From: CAKOSP01 sp964369845
GTDB lineage: Bacteria; Bacillota_I; Bacilli_A; RF39; UBA660
Assembly: GCA_964369845.1 (NCBI GenBank)
Contig: CAYJFJ010000001.1
Span: forward strand, 1-64,000
Length of the DNA: 64,000 nucleotides
Reading direction: 5' to 3'
In this document: one piece after another, positions 32,462-40,736 of the stretch
Layout: every line of letters begins with the position of its first letter
Position numbering within the stretch: the first letter of the stretch is position 1
The notes under the pieces: model-generated
Told to the model about the DNA's origin: nothing
Seen by the model: the letters and a program-made list of their open reading frames with translations, nothing else
Databases searched by the model: none
Made by a program: the position numbers and the translations under genes

Positions 32462-32860
32462 TTATTTTAAATGAATTTCACGAAAATGTAATTGAATAAC
32501 TATAAATTTTATAAAAGCAATAAAACTTGGGATATAAGTCCAACAAAATAGTAGGTATAAAATTCCTAGACCATTTTACCCGAATAAAATTTATGAATTC
32601 CAAGTCCACCTAAGAATAGTGCTAATACACAGCAAACTACTTTGTTAACTGCTTTTGTATTACTTCTGGCATAACCTTCATTACTTTGTTTTTCAACATG
32701 TTTTTTCATAAATTATACATTTAGTTTCAGTTTCAAAAATTTCTACTTAGTCATTTACTTTGGGACTAAAGTTTAAATCAGTCATTCTAACTTCTTTTAT
32801 AGATCCGTTATCTAATCCGATTGAAACAATATCCTGATTAATATCAATTATTTTAGCCAT
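32462..32860 (-). pseudogene. Decayed TM2-domain membrane protein
   Basis: Reading the minus strand from ATG 32860 (RBS GAGGAGTGTAGT) gives MAKIIDINQDIVSIGLDNGS then IKEVRMTDLNFSPKVND, followed by TAA at 32749-32747 where the family has Glu. The same frame continues VEIFETETKCII. After a frameshift comes KAVNKVVCCVLALFLGGLGI, HKFYSGKM. After a second shift comes GLGILYLLFCWTYIPSFIAF to a stop at 32462. These are, in order, the N-terminal and TM2 parts of Firmicutes TM2-domain proteins of about 130 aa. One nonsense and two compensating frameshifts make it a recent pseudogene. Confidence 0.85.
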
Positions 32861-32990
32861 ACTACACTCCTCAGGGACATTATATTATAATTTTTAAAAT
32901 TACAAATAAAATCCCAATATGTATACAAAATGAAAATGATTAGAATTAGAATAAATATGATATACTATATAAGTAAAGGATAATATATTT

Positions 32991-33599
32991 ATGTACGATA
33001 ATATTATAGAACTTGAAAAAGAACTAAAAAAATGTAAATTATGTGAAAAAGAATTTGGGTTTATACCACATCCTATATTTTTAGGTGAAAAAAATTCTAA
33101 AATAGTACAAATTAGTCAAGCACCATCACAAACAGTACACAAAACACTTAAACCATTTACAGATAAGAGTGGTTATAAATTAAAACAGGAGTGGTATAAA
33201 ATTAGTGATGATGTATTTTATGATACTAAAAATTTTTATATAGCAGCACTTGCACATTGTTATCCAGGAAAAGATAAAAACGGAAATGATAAAAACCCAC
33301 CAAAAGTATGTTTTGAAAAGTGGATACAAGAAGAATTAAAATTAATCAACAATAAGTTATATATATTAATTGGAGCAAAAAGTGCAAAAAAATTTTTTCC
33401 GAAAGAAAAATTTAACGATTTAGTTTTTAAGAACAATTATATAAATGGCGTAAAAACAATAGTATTACCTCATCCATCTCCTTTAAACATTAAATGGTAT
33501 AAAGATAATCCATTATTTATGCAGCAAAGAGTAGAGGAAATAAGGAAAATAGTACATGAAGTACTTGAAATAAATGAAAGGGAAATATATGACAATTAG
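32991..33599 (+). CDS. Uracil-DNA glycosylase superfamily protein
   Basis: 202 aa. Opening with a Cys-x2-Cys region (LKKCKLCEKEFG), then a loop IVQISQAPSQTVHKT equivalent to the family's water-activating segment (g-e-a-P), KPFTDKSGYKL, FYIAALAHCYPGK and the C-terminal VLPHPSPLNIKWYK (HPS motif used for base recognition). Related to UDG family 4/5-like proteins that may carry an iron-sulfur cluster; whether uracil is the substrate is uncertain. Its 3' end overlaps the next gene by 11 bases from that gene's start at 33589. Confidence 0.82.
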   Translation: MYDNIIELEKELKKCKLCEKEFGFIPHPIFLGEKNSKIVQISQAPSQTVHKTLKPFTDKSGYKLKQEWYKISDDVFYDTKNFYIAALAHCYPGKDKNGNDKNPPKVCFEKWIQEELKLINNKLYILIGAKSAKKFFPKEKFNDLVFKNNYINGVKTIVLPHPSPLNIKWYKDNPLFMQQRVEEIRKIVHEVLEINEREIYDN

Positions 33600-34164
33600 C
33601 AGTGAAACAGCACTTAAATTAATATGTAAATATAAAAGAGAGGACAATATATATAGAATAAATCATAGTATATGTGTAGGAAAGTGCGCAGAAAAAATTG
33701 CAAAAGCTTTAGGAATAAATTCAGACAAGGCAAAAACACTTGGACTTTTACATGACATAGGAAAGGTAATTGATGCAACCAAAAGTCACACTGTATTTGG
33801 TTATGAATATTTAAAAAGCTTAGGCTTAAGTGAAGAATACTGTAGTGTATGCCTAACACATTCATATTTAAATAACGATTATAAATGTACAGCAGGACAA
33901 CCTATAGATGTAAAATTTAGAACTGAATATGTAAAAAATCACAATTATACAGTGTATGATAAAATAATAAATATAAGTGATTTAATTTGTACAGATAAAA
34001 TTATAGGTTTAGACAAAAGAATTATTCAAATTATAATAAGTAGAGGAACAAGTGAAAATACACAGTATCATATAATAGAAAGTTATAAACTGAAAAAAGA
34101 ATTTGATGATTTATTAGGTCATAATTTATATGAATTATTTCCTGAAGTAGCTATGAATATATAA
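33589..34164 (+). CDS. HD-domain phosphohydrolase
   Basis: 191 aa from ATG 33589 (GAAAGGGAAATAT upstream). HD superfamily: INHSICVGKCAEKIAKALG, LGLLHDIGKVID (H-D), LTHSYLNND and ISDLICTDK (final Asp). This resembles YqeK/HDIG-type hydrolases that act on nucleotides such as Ap4A. No second domain. Coupled to the UDG-family gene upstream. Specific substrate not assignable. Confidence 0.82.
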   Translation: MTISSETALKLICKYKREDNIYRINHSICVGKCAEKIAKALGINSDKAKTLGLLHDIGKVIDATKSHTVFGYEYLKSLGLSEEYCSVCLTHSYLNNDYKCTAGQPIDVKFRTEYVKNHNYTVYDKIINISDLICTDKIIGLDKRIIQIIISRGTSENTQYHIIESYKLKKEFDDLLGHNLYELFPEVAMNI

Positions 34165-34196
34165 CTGAAATATTTATATACTAGTAAAATTGAATA

Positions 34197-34205
34197 TGTT
34201 ATAAT
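34197..34205 (+). promoter_or_regulatory. Extended -10 promoter
   Basis: TGT-TATAAT, 42 bases before ATG 34248. Confidence 0.55.
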
Positions 34206-34247
34206 ATAACTATTATAGTATCAGTAATATTTATAAGGTGGTAAAAT

Positions 34248-35321
34248 ATGAAGAAGAAAGTGATGAATTTAAATATATTAAATGTATTCATAATATTTTT
34301 TTCGATAATTTTAATGTCAATAGGTTATTCTGCACTAAATGCTGAGTTAAATATAAGTGGCGAAGCAGTAGTAATAGCACCACTGGGAATAAAAATAACG
34401 AATGTAACACTTAAAGAGGTTACAAATGGTGGATATGTTACTTATTCGACATTCTTTACAACTGATAGTAGTAATTTTTATGTCACACTTCCAAATGCAA
34501 ACTCTACAGTTACATACACAGTTGAAGTAACAAATTATGATAATACATATTATCATTTAGATCAAGTGATTGAATCGTTTCTTTCAAATAGTGAAATAGG
34601 ATACGAAATAGTTGATAAAGAAGCTCAGTATTTTTTAGAAGAGAGTGTAACAGAAATAGAAATAACTTTCTATCATAAAAATGAAAGTTTTACAACGCAA
34701 GAAGCTACTCTAAATTTAGAGTATGTTTTTTCAACTGTTCATTATAGAAAACTGGATTATATAAGAACTACAGGAACTCAGTGGATGTATACAGGAGTGA
34801 TGAATACTGGTGATTATATATTTGAAGATGAATTTTTAATGATTGAAACAGGAGTAGGGAACAATACAGGTTCTTGGATAATAGGTGGAAGAATTAATCC
34901 AAATTATTCATTAGGAGTATTTGTAAATAATTCACAAGTTATAGCGGCATATGGAACTATAACACAGGTTATGTATCCAAAAGTTGTAGAAAATCAGTGG
35001 TATGAAATGTATTTTTCGAGAGAAAGATTAACTATAGGTGGAGTAAACTATAACTTACAAGGAGAAAGTATTATACCTGAGTCTCAAGCAGCAGAAATAA
35101 TATTAGGTGGTAATTTACTTGCTTATGATGGGGTATCAGTAGATAATCGTAATATGCAAGGTCAAAGAAAGTATTTTAAAATAACAGATGCAACTACAGG
35201 TGAGTATATAAAATACTTTATTCCAGTTCAATTAAATGAAACAGGAGAAATTGGATATTGGGATGAAATTAATAATCAATTTCACACTAATGATGGTACA
35301 GGAGAATTTTTATATCCATAA
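34248..35321 (+). CDS. Exported surface protein with LamG-like C-terminus
   Basis: 357 aa. Signal-anchor helix (LNILNVFIIFFSIILMSIGY), directly followed by SALNAELNISGEA, a pattern typical of gut Mollicutes-like surface proteins of the TasA/SipW-type group. An N-terminal beta sandwich (about 40-165) is followed by a domain (about 170-355) with DYIRTTGTQWMYTGVMNTGD, a concanavalin/LamG-like beta sandwich seen in adhesins. No sortase motif. Probably a secreted or anchored adhesin; function inferred only from architecture. Confidence 0.72.
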   Translation: MKKKVMNLNILNVFIIFFSIILMSIGYSALNAELNISGEAVVIAPLGIKITNVTLKEVTNGGYVTYSTFFTTDSSNFYVTLPNANSTVTYTVEVTNYDNTYYHLDQVIESFLSNSEIGYEIVDKEAQYFLEESVTEIEITFYHKNESFTTQEATLNLEYVFSTVHYRKLDYIRTTGTQWMYTGVMNTGDYIFEDEFLMIETGVGNNTGSWIIGGRINPNYSLGVFVNNSQVIAAYGTITQVMYPKVVENQWYEMYFSRERLTIGGVNYNLQGESIIPESQAAEIILGGNLLAYDGVSVDNRNMQGQRKYFKITDATTGEYIKYFIPVQLNETGEIGYWDEINNQFHTNDGTGEFLYP

Positions 35322-35371
35322 TTTATATTGAAAAGTATGTTAGTAAATTGAGATAGATAAATATTATTCAC

Positions 35372-35416
35372 AAAAAAACCAAAATATTTTATATTTATAT
35401 AAATTATTTTGGTTTT
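35372..35416. terminator. Bidirectional terminator
   Basis: AAAACCAAAATA pairs with TATTTTGGTTTT around an AT-rich loop. Confidence 0.7.
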
Positions 35417-35440
35417 AATTTACCATGAAGTTAAAATATG

Positions 35441-35647
35441 TTATTTACTTTTTGATTTAAAATGATTAATGTAAGAAATTAAAAGATTTATTCCAAACCA
35501 AATAGCGATAATTCTCCAAAATACTAATGGATTTGGATAGGTTGAAAAACTATACCAACTAAGTATGTAAAATAAACCTAAGGTGAAAATTAAAGTGATA
35601 AACAACGTAAGTAAAATAACTATAACTTTATTTCGAATATTTTTCAT
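35441..35647 (-). CDS. Small two-helix membrane protein
   Basis: 68 aa, RBS AAGGAGACTTT before ATG. Two membrane helices (VIVILLTLFITLIFTLGLFY and IAIWFGINLLISYI) and a Lys-rich C-terminus. No family recognised. Its good ribosome site and isolated position between terminator and promoter make it a believable gene. Confidence 0.6.
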   Translation of the reverse strand: MKNIRNKVIVILLTLFITLIFTLGLFYILSWYSFSTYPNPLVFWRIIAIWFGINLLISYINHFKSKSK

Positions 35648-35792
35648 AAAGTCTCCTTATAAGAATTATAACATACCAAATATTTAAAGTATATTGTCTA
35701 TACATTGTAAGTGTTAAGAAAAAACATTTTGTTTAAGATTAATTTACATATTTATAAAAAAATGTTATATTTTAATAGAAGGATGTGTAATT

Positions 35793-36644
35793 ATGAAAAA
35801 GTACTTAACTCATCTATTGATCTTTGCATTAATTTTATCTATTGGAGGTAATATCTATTTTGTTTTATCAAAAAACAACGATGATAACGTTAAAAGTAGT
35901 TCAGGAGAAAAAATTACAGAAGAAGATTGTGAGGAAATAGCTGAAATAAAATATATCTATCAAGATTCTACTGTAATAAAAGATTCAGCAACTACTTTGT
36001 ATAACGATATTCATCTTGCCATGTATAACAATAGTGCTCCCGATAGCGTAGATTTAATTTATTCAAATGCTGCTTTAACAGATAAATATAAAAACTTATT
36101 AGCTTTTGGAAGTGTATATGAAGATGTAAATAAAAATTATTGTGAAACAGAAAAGTGTTTATCTTATAGTGTTGATTTAACTGAATTTGAAGCAGCTTAT
36201 GAAAAAATGTTCGGAACTAAAATATATTCAAAAATCGATTTTAATGGAGATAAAACAAATACTTGTAAATTCGAAGAAGATAAGATAAATTGTTACTATA
36301 ACTCTTTAATAGAAAATTGGGATGGATCTGATAGTAACCCATATTTTGAAAGTTATATTATAAATGAATTAGCAGATATAAGAATTGAAAACGATTATGT
36401 TATTATTAGTGAAAAACATTTAGATGTTGTAATTATAAATGATAAAGTAGATATTAGCATTACTGATGATAAAGAAGAAAACTTATTAGATAAATATATA
36501 AGTAAAATAAAAAATAATACTTTAACTGAAAGTGAAATAAATGAAATTATTAGCGATAATGTAAGCCTTGTAGAAGAATATGAATTTTATTTTAAAATAA
36601 TAGAAGACGGATCAATTTACTTTGAAGAAGTAAAGGAAAAATAA
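35793..36644 (+). CDS. Membrane-anchored exported protein, unknown
   Basis: 283 aa. N-terminal signal anchor (LTHLLIFALILSIGGNIYFV), then an acidic extracytoplasmic region with two Cys pairs (DCEE, then CETEKC and CKF, then CYY) that may form disulfides. Repeated Asp/Asn/Glu-rich strands, no enzyme motif. RBS AGAAGGATG. Ends in a long perfect terminator. Confidence 0.7.
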   Translation: MKKYLTHLLIFALILSIGGNIYFVLSKNNDDNVKSSSGEKITEEDCEEIAEIKYIYQDSTVIKDSATTLYNDIHLAMYNNSAPDSVDLIYSNAALTDKYKNLLAFGSVYEDVNKNYCETEKCLSYSVDLTEFEAAYEKMFGTKIYSKIDFNGDKTNTCKFEEDKINCYYNSLIENWDGSDSNPYFESYIINELADIRIENDYVIISEKHLDVVIINDKVDISITDDKEENLLDKYISKIKNNTLTESEINEIISDNVSLVEEYEFYFKIIEDGSIYFEEVKEK

Positions 36645-36646
36645 AA

Positions 36647-36702
36647 AAACTCAAAGCATTGTTGTTTATTAAATAAACAAATAATGCTAGAGTTATTTTT
36701 TT
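36647..36702 (+). terminator. Long hairpin terminator
   Basis: AACTC, AGCATT and TTGTTTATT pair in order with AATAAACAA, AATGCT and GAGTT, then T7. Confidence 0.75.
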
Positions 36703-36835
36703 GTTTTCATATTAATACAAATTAAAACCATATAAAGTTTTTGATATTCTCAAAAATATTTATAGGATATAAGAGAATTAAAGGGGGTATCCTTTATACA
36801 TTCGTTATTACCTTAACAATTATGTAGTGCGCTAC

Positions 36836-37231
36836 TTATTTATCAAAAAGATTTTGGTCTTTTTTTATTTCGTAGGATATATTGTCACAAGTTATATTTA
36901 TATTTGAATTTTCAAAGTTGTTTTCGTCGAAATTGTCTGAAAATATGACATAACTATTTTTATCACTTGTATCAATGTTTAAATAAATATTAGATATAAA
37001 TTTACGATTATTATTATCATTAATGTTAAATGCAATAACATGATTAAAGGTCAATATAATCAATTCATTTTTATCATAAATATTTATTGAATCTTTCCAA
37101 AGAATTTTTAAAATTAAAGTTATTCTATTATTTTTATAATCATGTGCTATCTTTATATAATCGCATCCATGCAATGAATAAAATTTTTTCTTAAATTCTT
37201 CAATATCTTTCAGGTTTTTAATTGTTTCCAT
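36836..37231 (-). CDS. Unknown 131-aa protein, second of a coupled pair
   Basis: Cytoplasmic, beta-rich, with many Asn/Asp/Ile; no known motif. It starts inside the end of the upstream gene (14-base overlap; RBS AAGGAACTTT), so the two are translated as a pair. The spacing and sizes (128 and 131 aa) recall toxin-immunity or toxin-antitoxin cargo, but no signature supports it. Confidence 0.6.
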   Translation of the reverse strand: METIKNLKDIEEFKKKFYSLHGCDYIKIAHDYKNNRITLILKILWKDSINIYDKNELIILTFNHVIAFNINDNNNRKFISNIYLNIDTSDKNSYVIFSDNFDENNFENSNINITCDNISYEIKKDQNLFDK

Positions 37232-37592
37232 AAAGTTCCTTGTTTTCTAATTTATTATTATTTAGTAGCATTGATAAAACTTCATCTTTATATAAAATAT
37301 CGAAATGTTCTTTATAAATAAATTTAACATATTCTATTTCATTTATATTATCAAATAAATACATTGAAACCGCTAACACTGTAACATTTCCATATTTGTC
37401 TTGATAATTTTCACTTTTGTCTTTGTCATAATTATTAACAATGTCATCTATTTTTATTTTTAAATCATGACTATCAAATTGCATATTGTTTTTTGCAAAA
37501 CATAATCTAAAATTTTTATCGTAGGTACATTTAAAACCTAAAACAACTTTGTTATTTCCATTTTCAAAAAAACTATTATATTCATAAATCAT
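37218..37592 (-). CDS. Unknown ~124-aa protein, first of a coupled pair
   Basis: Start most likely ATG 37592 (GGTGATGG upstream); ATG 37598 is an alternative. Cytoplasmic, with FFENGNNKVVLGFKCTYDKN, then YGNVTVLAVSMYLFDNINEI as the most structured parts. No family recognised. It is immediately upstream of and overlaps the 131-aa gene; together they form a two-gene operon at the left edge of the accessory island. Confidence 0.55.
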   Translation of the reverse strand: MIYEYNSFFENGNNKVVLGFKCTYDKNFRLCFAKNNMQFDSHDLKIKIDDIVNNYDKDKSENYQDKYGNVTVLAVSMYLFDNINEIEYVKFIYKEHFDILYKDEVLSMLLNNNKLENKELYGNN

Positions 37593-37731
37593 TTCCATCA
37601 CCAATTACATTATATATATAAATCATCAGATTAATCAATAGGTTTATATCAATTTTAAATTCTATAATGTAAATTATCTTTAGTATCTAGTTTTTATTCT
37701 TATATATATACTAATCAATTCATTCAACCAT

Positions 37732-37841
37732 AAAAAAAGTTAATTGAATTGAATTGATTAGTTTGATTGATTTTTTTATGGAGTAAGTAACAGAGCTATC
37801 TACAACTCTTGCTAAAGACGATTGATGTAATTTAATCACTA
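37732..37841 (-). ncRNA. tRNA-Gly-tail element, copy 1 (degenerate)
   Basis: Minus-strand element related to copies at 38470 and 40614. It retains the GATTGAT/AATC hairpin (37820-37837), AGCAAG (37808-37813) and a changed tail, TGGAGTAAGTAAC on the plus strand (37779-37791), with two substitutions relative to the 13-nt tRNA-Gly end. The -10 is TATAAT (37852-37847). The terminator hairpin has degenerated, but an A7 run (37732-37738) still gives a U-tract. It sits directly before the P-loop gene. Confidence 0.45.
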
Positions 37842-37904
37842 TATCTATTATACATTGATTTTAAGAATTATGTTATAATAGAAAAAGAAATGGAGCTTAA
37901 CCAT

Positions 37905-38486
37905 ATGAAAAGAGAAACTCGCTTATTTAAAGATTTGCCTGATTTAATAGTGAAAATAAGTGATGATAATATTATCAATGTAACTGGAAGTGTAGGTTCT
38001 GGTAAATCCACTTTTGGTTTGAAATTCAGGGATGATAATGATTATATAGTTATCGGTTTAGATAGTATTGGTTCAGATGCATCAGAAAATACAATGAATG
38101 ACTATGTTATGGAATTAAGAAAGGTATTAAAATCTAAATTTAAAGATTTGTCATTGTTTGAAACAATTTATTATAAAGATATTGTGGATTTTATATTAAG
38201 TCAAGATAAAAAAGGAATTATTGAAGGTGGACATTTATGTAAAGTAGAATCTATAGATGATTTAACCGGAACATTAATAATTAAAAGAACAGCAAGATTT
38301 AAATGTTATTATAGATCAGCTTATAGAGATTTTAAAAATCCTTACTTTAGAAAAGGATTATCTAAGTTTGGAATAATTAAAAGATTTTTTCACTGTTTTA
38401 AAAGAAGATTTCATCATATTTTTCCACAAAGTCAGATAGAAAAATTCATCATTATGGCAAAAGCATATCAAAAAAAAACGAACTAA
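37905..38486 (+). CDS. P-loop kinase-like protein
   Basis: 193 aa from ATG 37905 (TGGAG nine bases upstream; ATG 37890 is an alternative). Walker A NVTGSVGSGKSTFGLKF (GSVGSGKS, residues 28-35) and a possible Walker B/lid region KKGIIEGGHLC, as in adenylate-kinase/shikimate-kinase-like P-loop proteins. Then basic helices TARFKCYYRSAYRDF, FHCFKRRFHH. Substrate unknown. The last codons and stop lie in the hairpin of repeat copy 2. An extended -10 TGT-TATAAT is at 37871-37879. Confidence 0.7.
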   Translation: MKRETRLFKDLPDLIVKISDDNIINVTGSVGSGKSTFGLKFRDDNDYIVIGLDSIGSDASENTMNDYVMELRKVLKSKFKDLSLFETIYYKDIVDFILSQDKKGIIEGGHLCKVESIDDLTGTLIIKRTARFKCYYRSAYRDFKNPYFRKGLSKFGIIKRFFHCFKRRFHHIFPQSQIEKFIIMAKAYQKKTN

Positions 38487-38571
38487 TAAAGTTCGACTAA
38501 ATTACTTATTGGAGCAAGTGACGTAGGTATCTACAACTCTTGCTTAAGACGATTGATATAACTCAATCACT
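38470..38571 (-). ncRNA. tRNA-Gly-tail small-RNA element, copy 2
   Basis: Minus-strand unit with its own promoter: TTGAAA (38606-38601), 17 bases, TATACT (38583-38578). Predicted RNA, about 100 nt: 5' hairpin from 38568-38551 (GATTGA/TCAATC); hairpin AGCAAG/CTTGCT (38544-38539 with 38518-38513) with inner GTAG/CTAC; then the 13-nt tRNA-Gly 3' end GTCACTTGCTCCA (38522-38510). It ends in the terminator hairpin CGAACT/AGTTCG and a T9 run (38478-38470). No coding potential. The terminator overlaps the 3' end of the P-loop gene on the other strand. Confidence 0.65.
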
Positions 38572-38577
38572 ATAAAT

Positions 38578-38606
38578 AGTATATAACTTTATTAATTTTT
38601 TTTCAA
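38578..38606 (-). promoter_or_regulatory. Promoter of small-RNA copy 2
   Basis: Minus strand TTGAAA, 17-base spacer, TATACT. Confidence 0.65.
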
Positions 38607-38661
38607 TAAATTATTAATAAAAATTTAATATTATGTTAAAATGAATATTATGGTGATATAA

Positions 38662-39354
38662 ATGAATAAAATTTTAGTAAGTGATTATGATAATACATTT
38701 TTTACAGATGAAATAAGCATTTTTGAAAATGTAAAAGCTGTAAATAAATTTAGAAATAATGGTAATGCTTTTATAATTGCAACTGGTAGAAGTTTTTTTG
38801 ATTATGAAAAAAAGAAAAATAATTATAAAATAGAAAGTGACTATGTAATACTAAATCATGGAGCAACAATAATCGATATTGATGGTAATGTAAAATTTAA
38901 TTTTCATATAGATGAAAAAATAGTACATGAATTAAAGAAATATTTATCACTTGATAATTGTCAAAAATATTTTTGTTGTTCTGAATTAAAAAGTCGTGAA
39001 AGTATAGAAGATATTTTTTTAACAAAAATACATATATCGTATAATTCCTATGATGAAATGAAGAAAGTTTATGATAATATTATTGAAAAATTCAAATGTG
39101 TTAAATGCTATGTTGTTGGTAAAAATATGATTGAAATTATTTCAGCAGAAACTGATAAAGATATAGCAATAAGTTTAATTTGTAAAAATAATAATAATAT
39201 ATATACTATTGGAGATAGTTATAATGATGTTCCTATGATTGAAAAATACAATGGTTTTTGTATGAAAAATTCAATTCCAAAGTTAAGTTTGAATTATAAG
39301 GAATATGGTAAAGTAGCTGATTTAATAAATGACATTCTTAGTGAGAAAGTTTGA
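38662..39354 (+). CDS. Cof-type HAD phosphatase
   Basis: 230 aa. HAD motifs: SDYDNTFFTD (nucleophile D in D-x-D-x-T), FIIATGRSF (motif II Thr), and NNIYTIGDSYNDVPMIE (motif IV). Cof-like C2b cap between them. Such enzymes dephosphorylate small phosphorylated metabolites such as sugar phosphates or flavin/pyridoxal phosphates. The stop codon is followed two bases later by the start of a transporter, so the phosphatase and transporter may handle the same compound (inference). Confidence 0.85.
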   Translation: MNKILVSDYDNTFFTDEISIFENVKAVNKFRNNGNAFIIATGRSFFDYEKKKNNYKIESDYVILNHGATIIDIDGNVKFNFHIDEKIVHELKKYLSLDNCQKYFCCSELKSRESIEDIFLTKIHISYNSYDEMKKVYDNIIEKFKCVKCYVVGKNMIEIISAETDKDIAISLICKNNNNIYTIGDSYNDVPMIEKYNGFCMKNSIPKLSLNYKEYGKVADLINDILSEKV

Positions 39355-39356
39355 AT

Positions 39357-40553
39357 ATGAAACTTAGTATGAAAAAAGAAAAAAATATTTTAATATTATT
39401 AGCAGCTATAAAGAAAATTATGATAATATTTTTAGGACCTTTCTTAACAGCATATTTTATTCAAAATTCAATTGATAACTTATCTGATCTGTCTTTGTAT
39501 TATTTATTGTCATTCATTATATTGGGAATAGGAAGTTTTTTAGTATCTATCATAATAAAAAATAGATTTTGTTTAGGCATGTTTAGGATAGGTGTGTTTA
39601 TAAATTTTATATATATACTTGTAATAGTATTGTTGAAAGAAAGTATAATTGACAATTTGTATTTAATTGCTTTGTTACATGGAATTTCATCAAGTGCTTA
39701 TTTTGTTCCGTTTAATAAAATTTCTGTTGAAAAAGTCAGTAATAGTGAAAGAACAGATTTTACTATATTATCTAGAATTGTAAATTTAGGTATATCGGTT
39801 ATATTTCCTATAATATTAGGAACTTCTATAACTTTAACAAATTTTCACTATACAACGTTTATTATTTTAATCTTATCGTTTATACAAATTATATTAACAT
39901 TTTATATTAAACCATTAATTCCATCAAATAAAAAAAAGTTTTCTTTTAAACGTGTATTTAATATAATAAAAAAAAGCAAGGATGCGAAATTAATTTTACT
40001 AAATGAATTTTTATTTGGATTTCATTTAAGTGATGGAGCATTTAATGTTTTGATAACTGTAATTATTATTCAAAGCTTTAAAACAAATTTTAATTTAGGA
40101 ATTCTAACTTCAGTATCTACTTTATTAGCTATAATTTCAACAAGTCTATATAAAAAGAAACATTCAATTAAAGTAGATAAGTCAATATTGTTTATTTCAG
40201 GTTTAATTCCTGCTATTATGTTATTATTTATGATTTGCATACCTAATAATTTCACTGTGATAATTTATGTAATCTGTTTTGAAATGTTCGTTGGTATTCT
40301 TGGGATTTCTCGTGATGTTAAGTTATACAATATTTCTGATAGTAAAATAATCAGTAGTGATGAAATGATAGAATTTTTATCGCTAAGAGAAATACTTTTA
40401 AATTGTGGTAGAATTATAAGTTTTATGCTTGTAATAATAACTATTACGTTATTTAATAATGACTTTTTAAATATATTACTTTTTATATTTACTATAGCAA
40501 TATTGTTTAGTAGTATAATACTATCTAAAATTAATAATTATGATAGTTTATAA
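39357..40553 (+). CDS. MFS-like 12-helix transporter
   Basis: 398 aa from ATG 39357 (GTGAGAAAG before; the TTG at 39351 overlaps the HAD stop). About 12 hydrophobic helices split by a basic central loop (PLIPSNKKKFSFKRVFNIIKKSKDAK). Layout fits major facilitator drug/metabolite exporters, but the classical motif A is not clear. Substrate unknown. Coupled to the HAD phosphatase. Confidence 0.75.
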   Translation: MKLSMKKEKNILILLAAIKKIMIIFLGPFLTAYFIQNSIDNLSDLSLYYLLSFIILGIGSFLVSIIIKNRFCLGMFRIGVFINFIYILVIVLLKESIIDNLYLIALLHGISSSAYFVPFNKISVEKVSNSERTDFTILSRIVNLGISVIFPIILGTSITLTNFHYTTFIILILSFIQIILTFYIKPLIPSNKKKFSFKRVFNIIKKSKDAKLILLNEFLFGFHLSDGAFNVLITVIIIQSFKTNFNLGILTSVSTLLAIISTSLYKKKHSIKVDKSILFISGLIPAIMLLFMICIPNNFTVIIYVICFEMFVGILGISRDVKLYNISDSKIISSDEMIEFLSLREILLNCGRIISFMLVIITITLFNNDFLNILLFIFTIAILFSSIILSKINNYDSL

Positions 40554-40560
40554 GATGACT

Positions 40561-40584
40561 TATCTTTCAAAGTCATCTCTTTTT
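40561..40584. repeat. 24-bp copy of the Mob/Pre 3' end
   Basis: Identical to 43079-43102, which encodes the last residues KRDDFER of the relaxase fragment. Here no relaxase frame is attached. Together with the end of the transporter gene it can form a terminator. Confidence 0.75.
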
Positions 40585-40613
40585 CTTTATATTAAAATAT
40601 ATGATCTATACAT

Positions 40614-40714
40614 AAAAAAATCGAACTAATAAAAGTTCGAGTAAATTCTCTATGGAGCAAGTGACGTAGGTATCTACAACTCTTGCTAAAGACGATTGAT
40701 ATAATTCAATCACT
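40614..40714 (-). ncRNA. tRNA-Gly-tail small-RNA element, copy 3
   Basis: Best preserved copy. Minus-strand -10 TATACT (40726-40721) with TTGTCT 17 bases upstream. RNA: hairpin GATTGA/TCAATC (40711-40694); hairpin AGCAAG (40687-40682) with CTTGCT (40661-40656), inner GTAG-ATAC-CTAC; the 13-nt tRNA-Gly 3' end (40665-40653); and terminator TCGAACT/AGTTCGA (40640-40621) with T7. Over 80% identical to copy 2 across about 100 nt, including unpaired bases. Substitutions lie mainly in loops and the linker. Confidence 0.65.
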
Positions 40715-40736
40715 ATATATAGTATATTACATTTTC

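Noticed and set aside
37732..40714. Reading the repeated units as a CRISPR array
   Set aside because: Only three copies, unequal kilobase spacing with genes between, each with own promoter and terminator; no cas genes.
40614..40714. T-box riboswitch, because of the tRNA-Gly match
   Set aside because: The element carries the tRNA's own 3' sequence and not its complement, lacks the AGGGTGG-type T-box, and no glycine gene follows.
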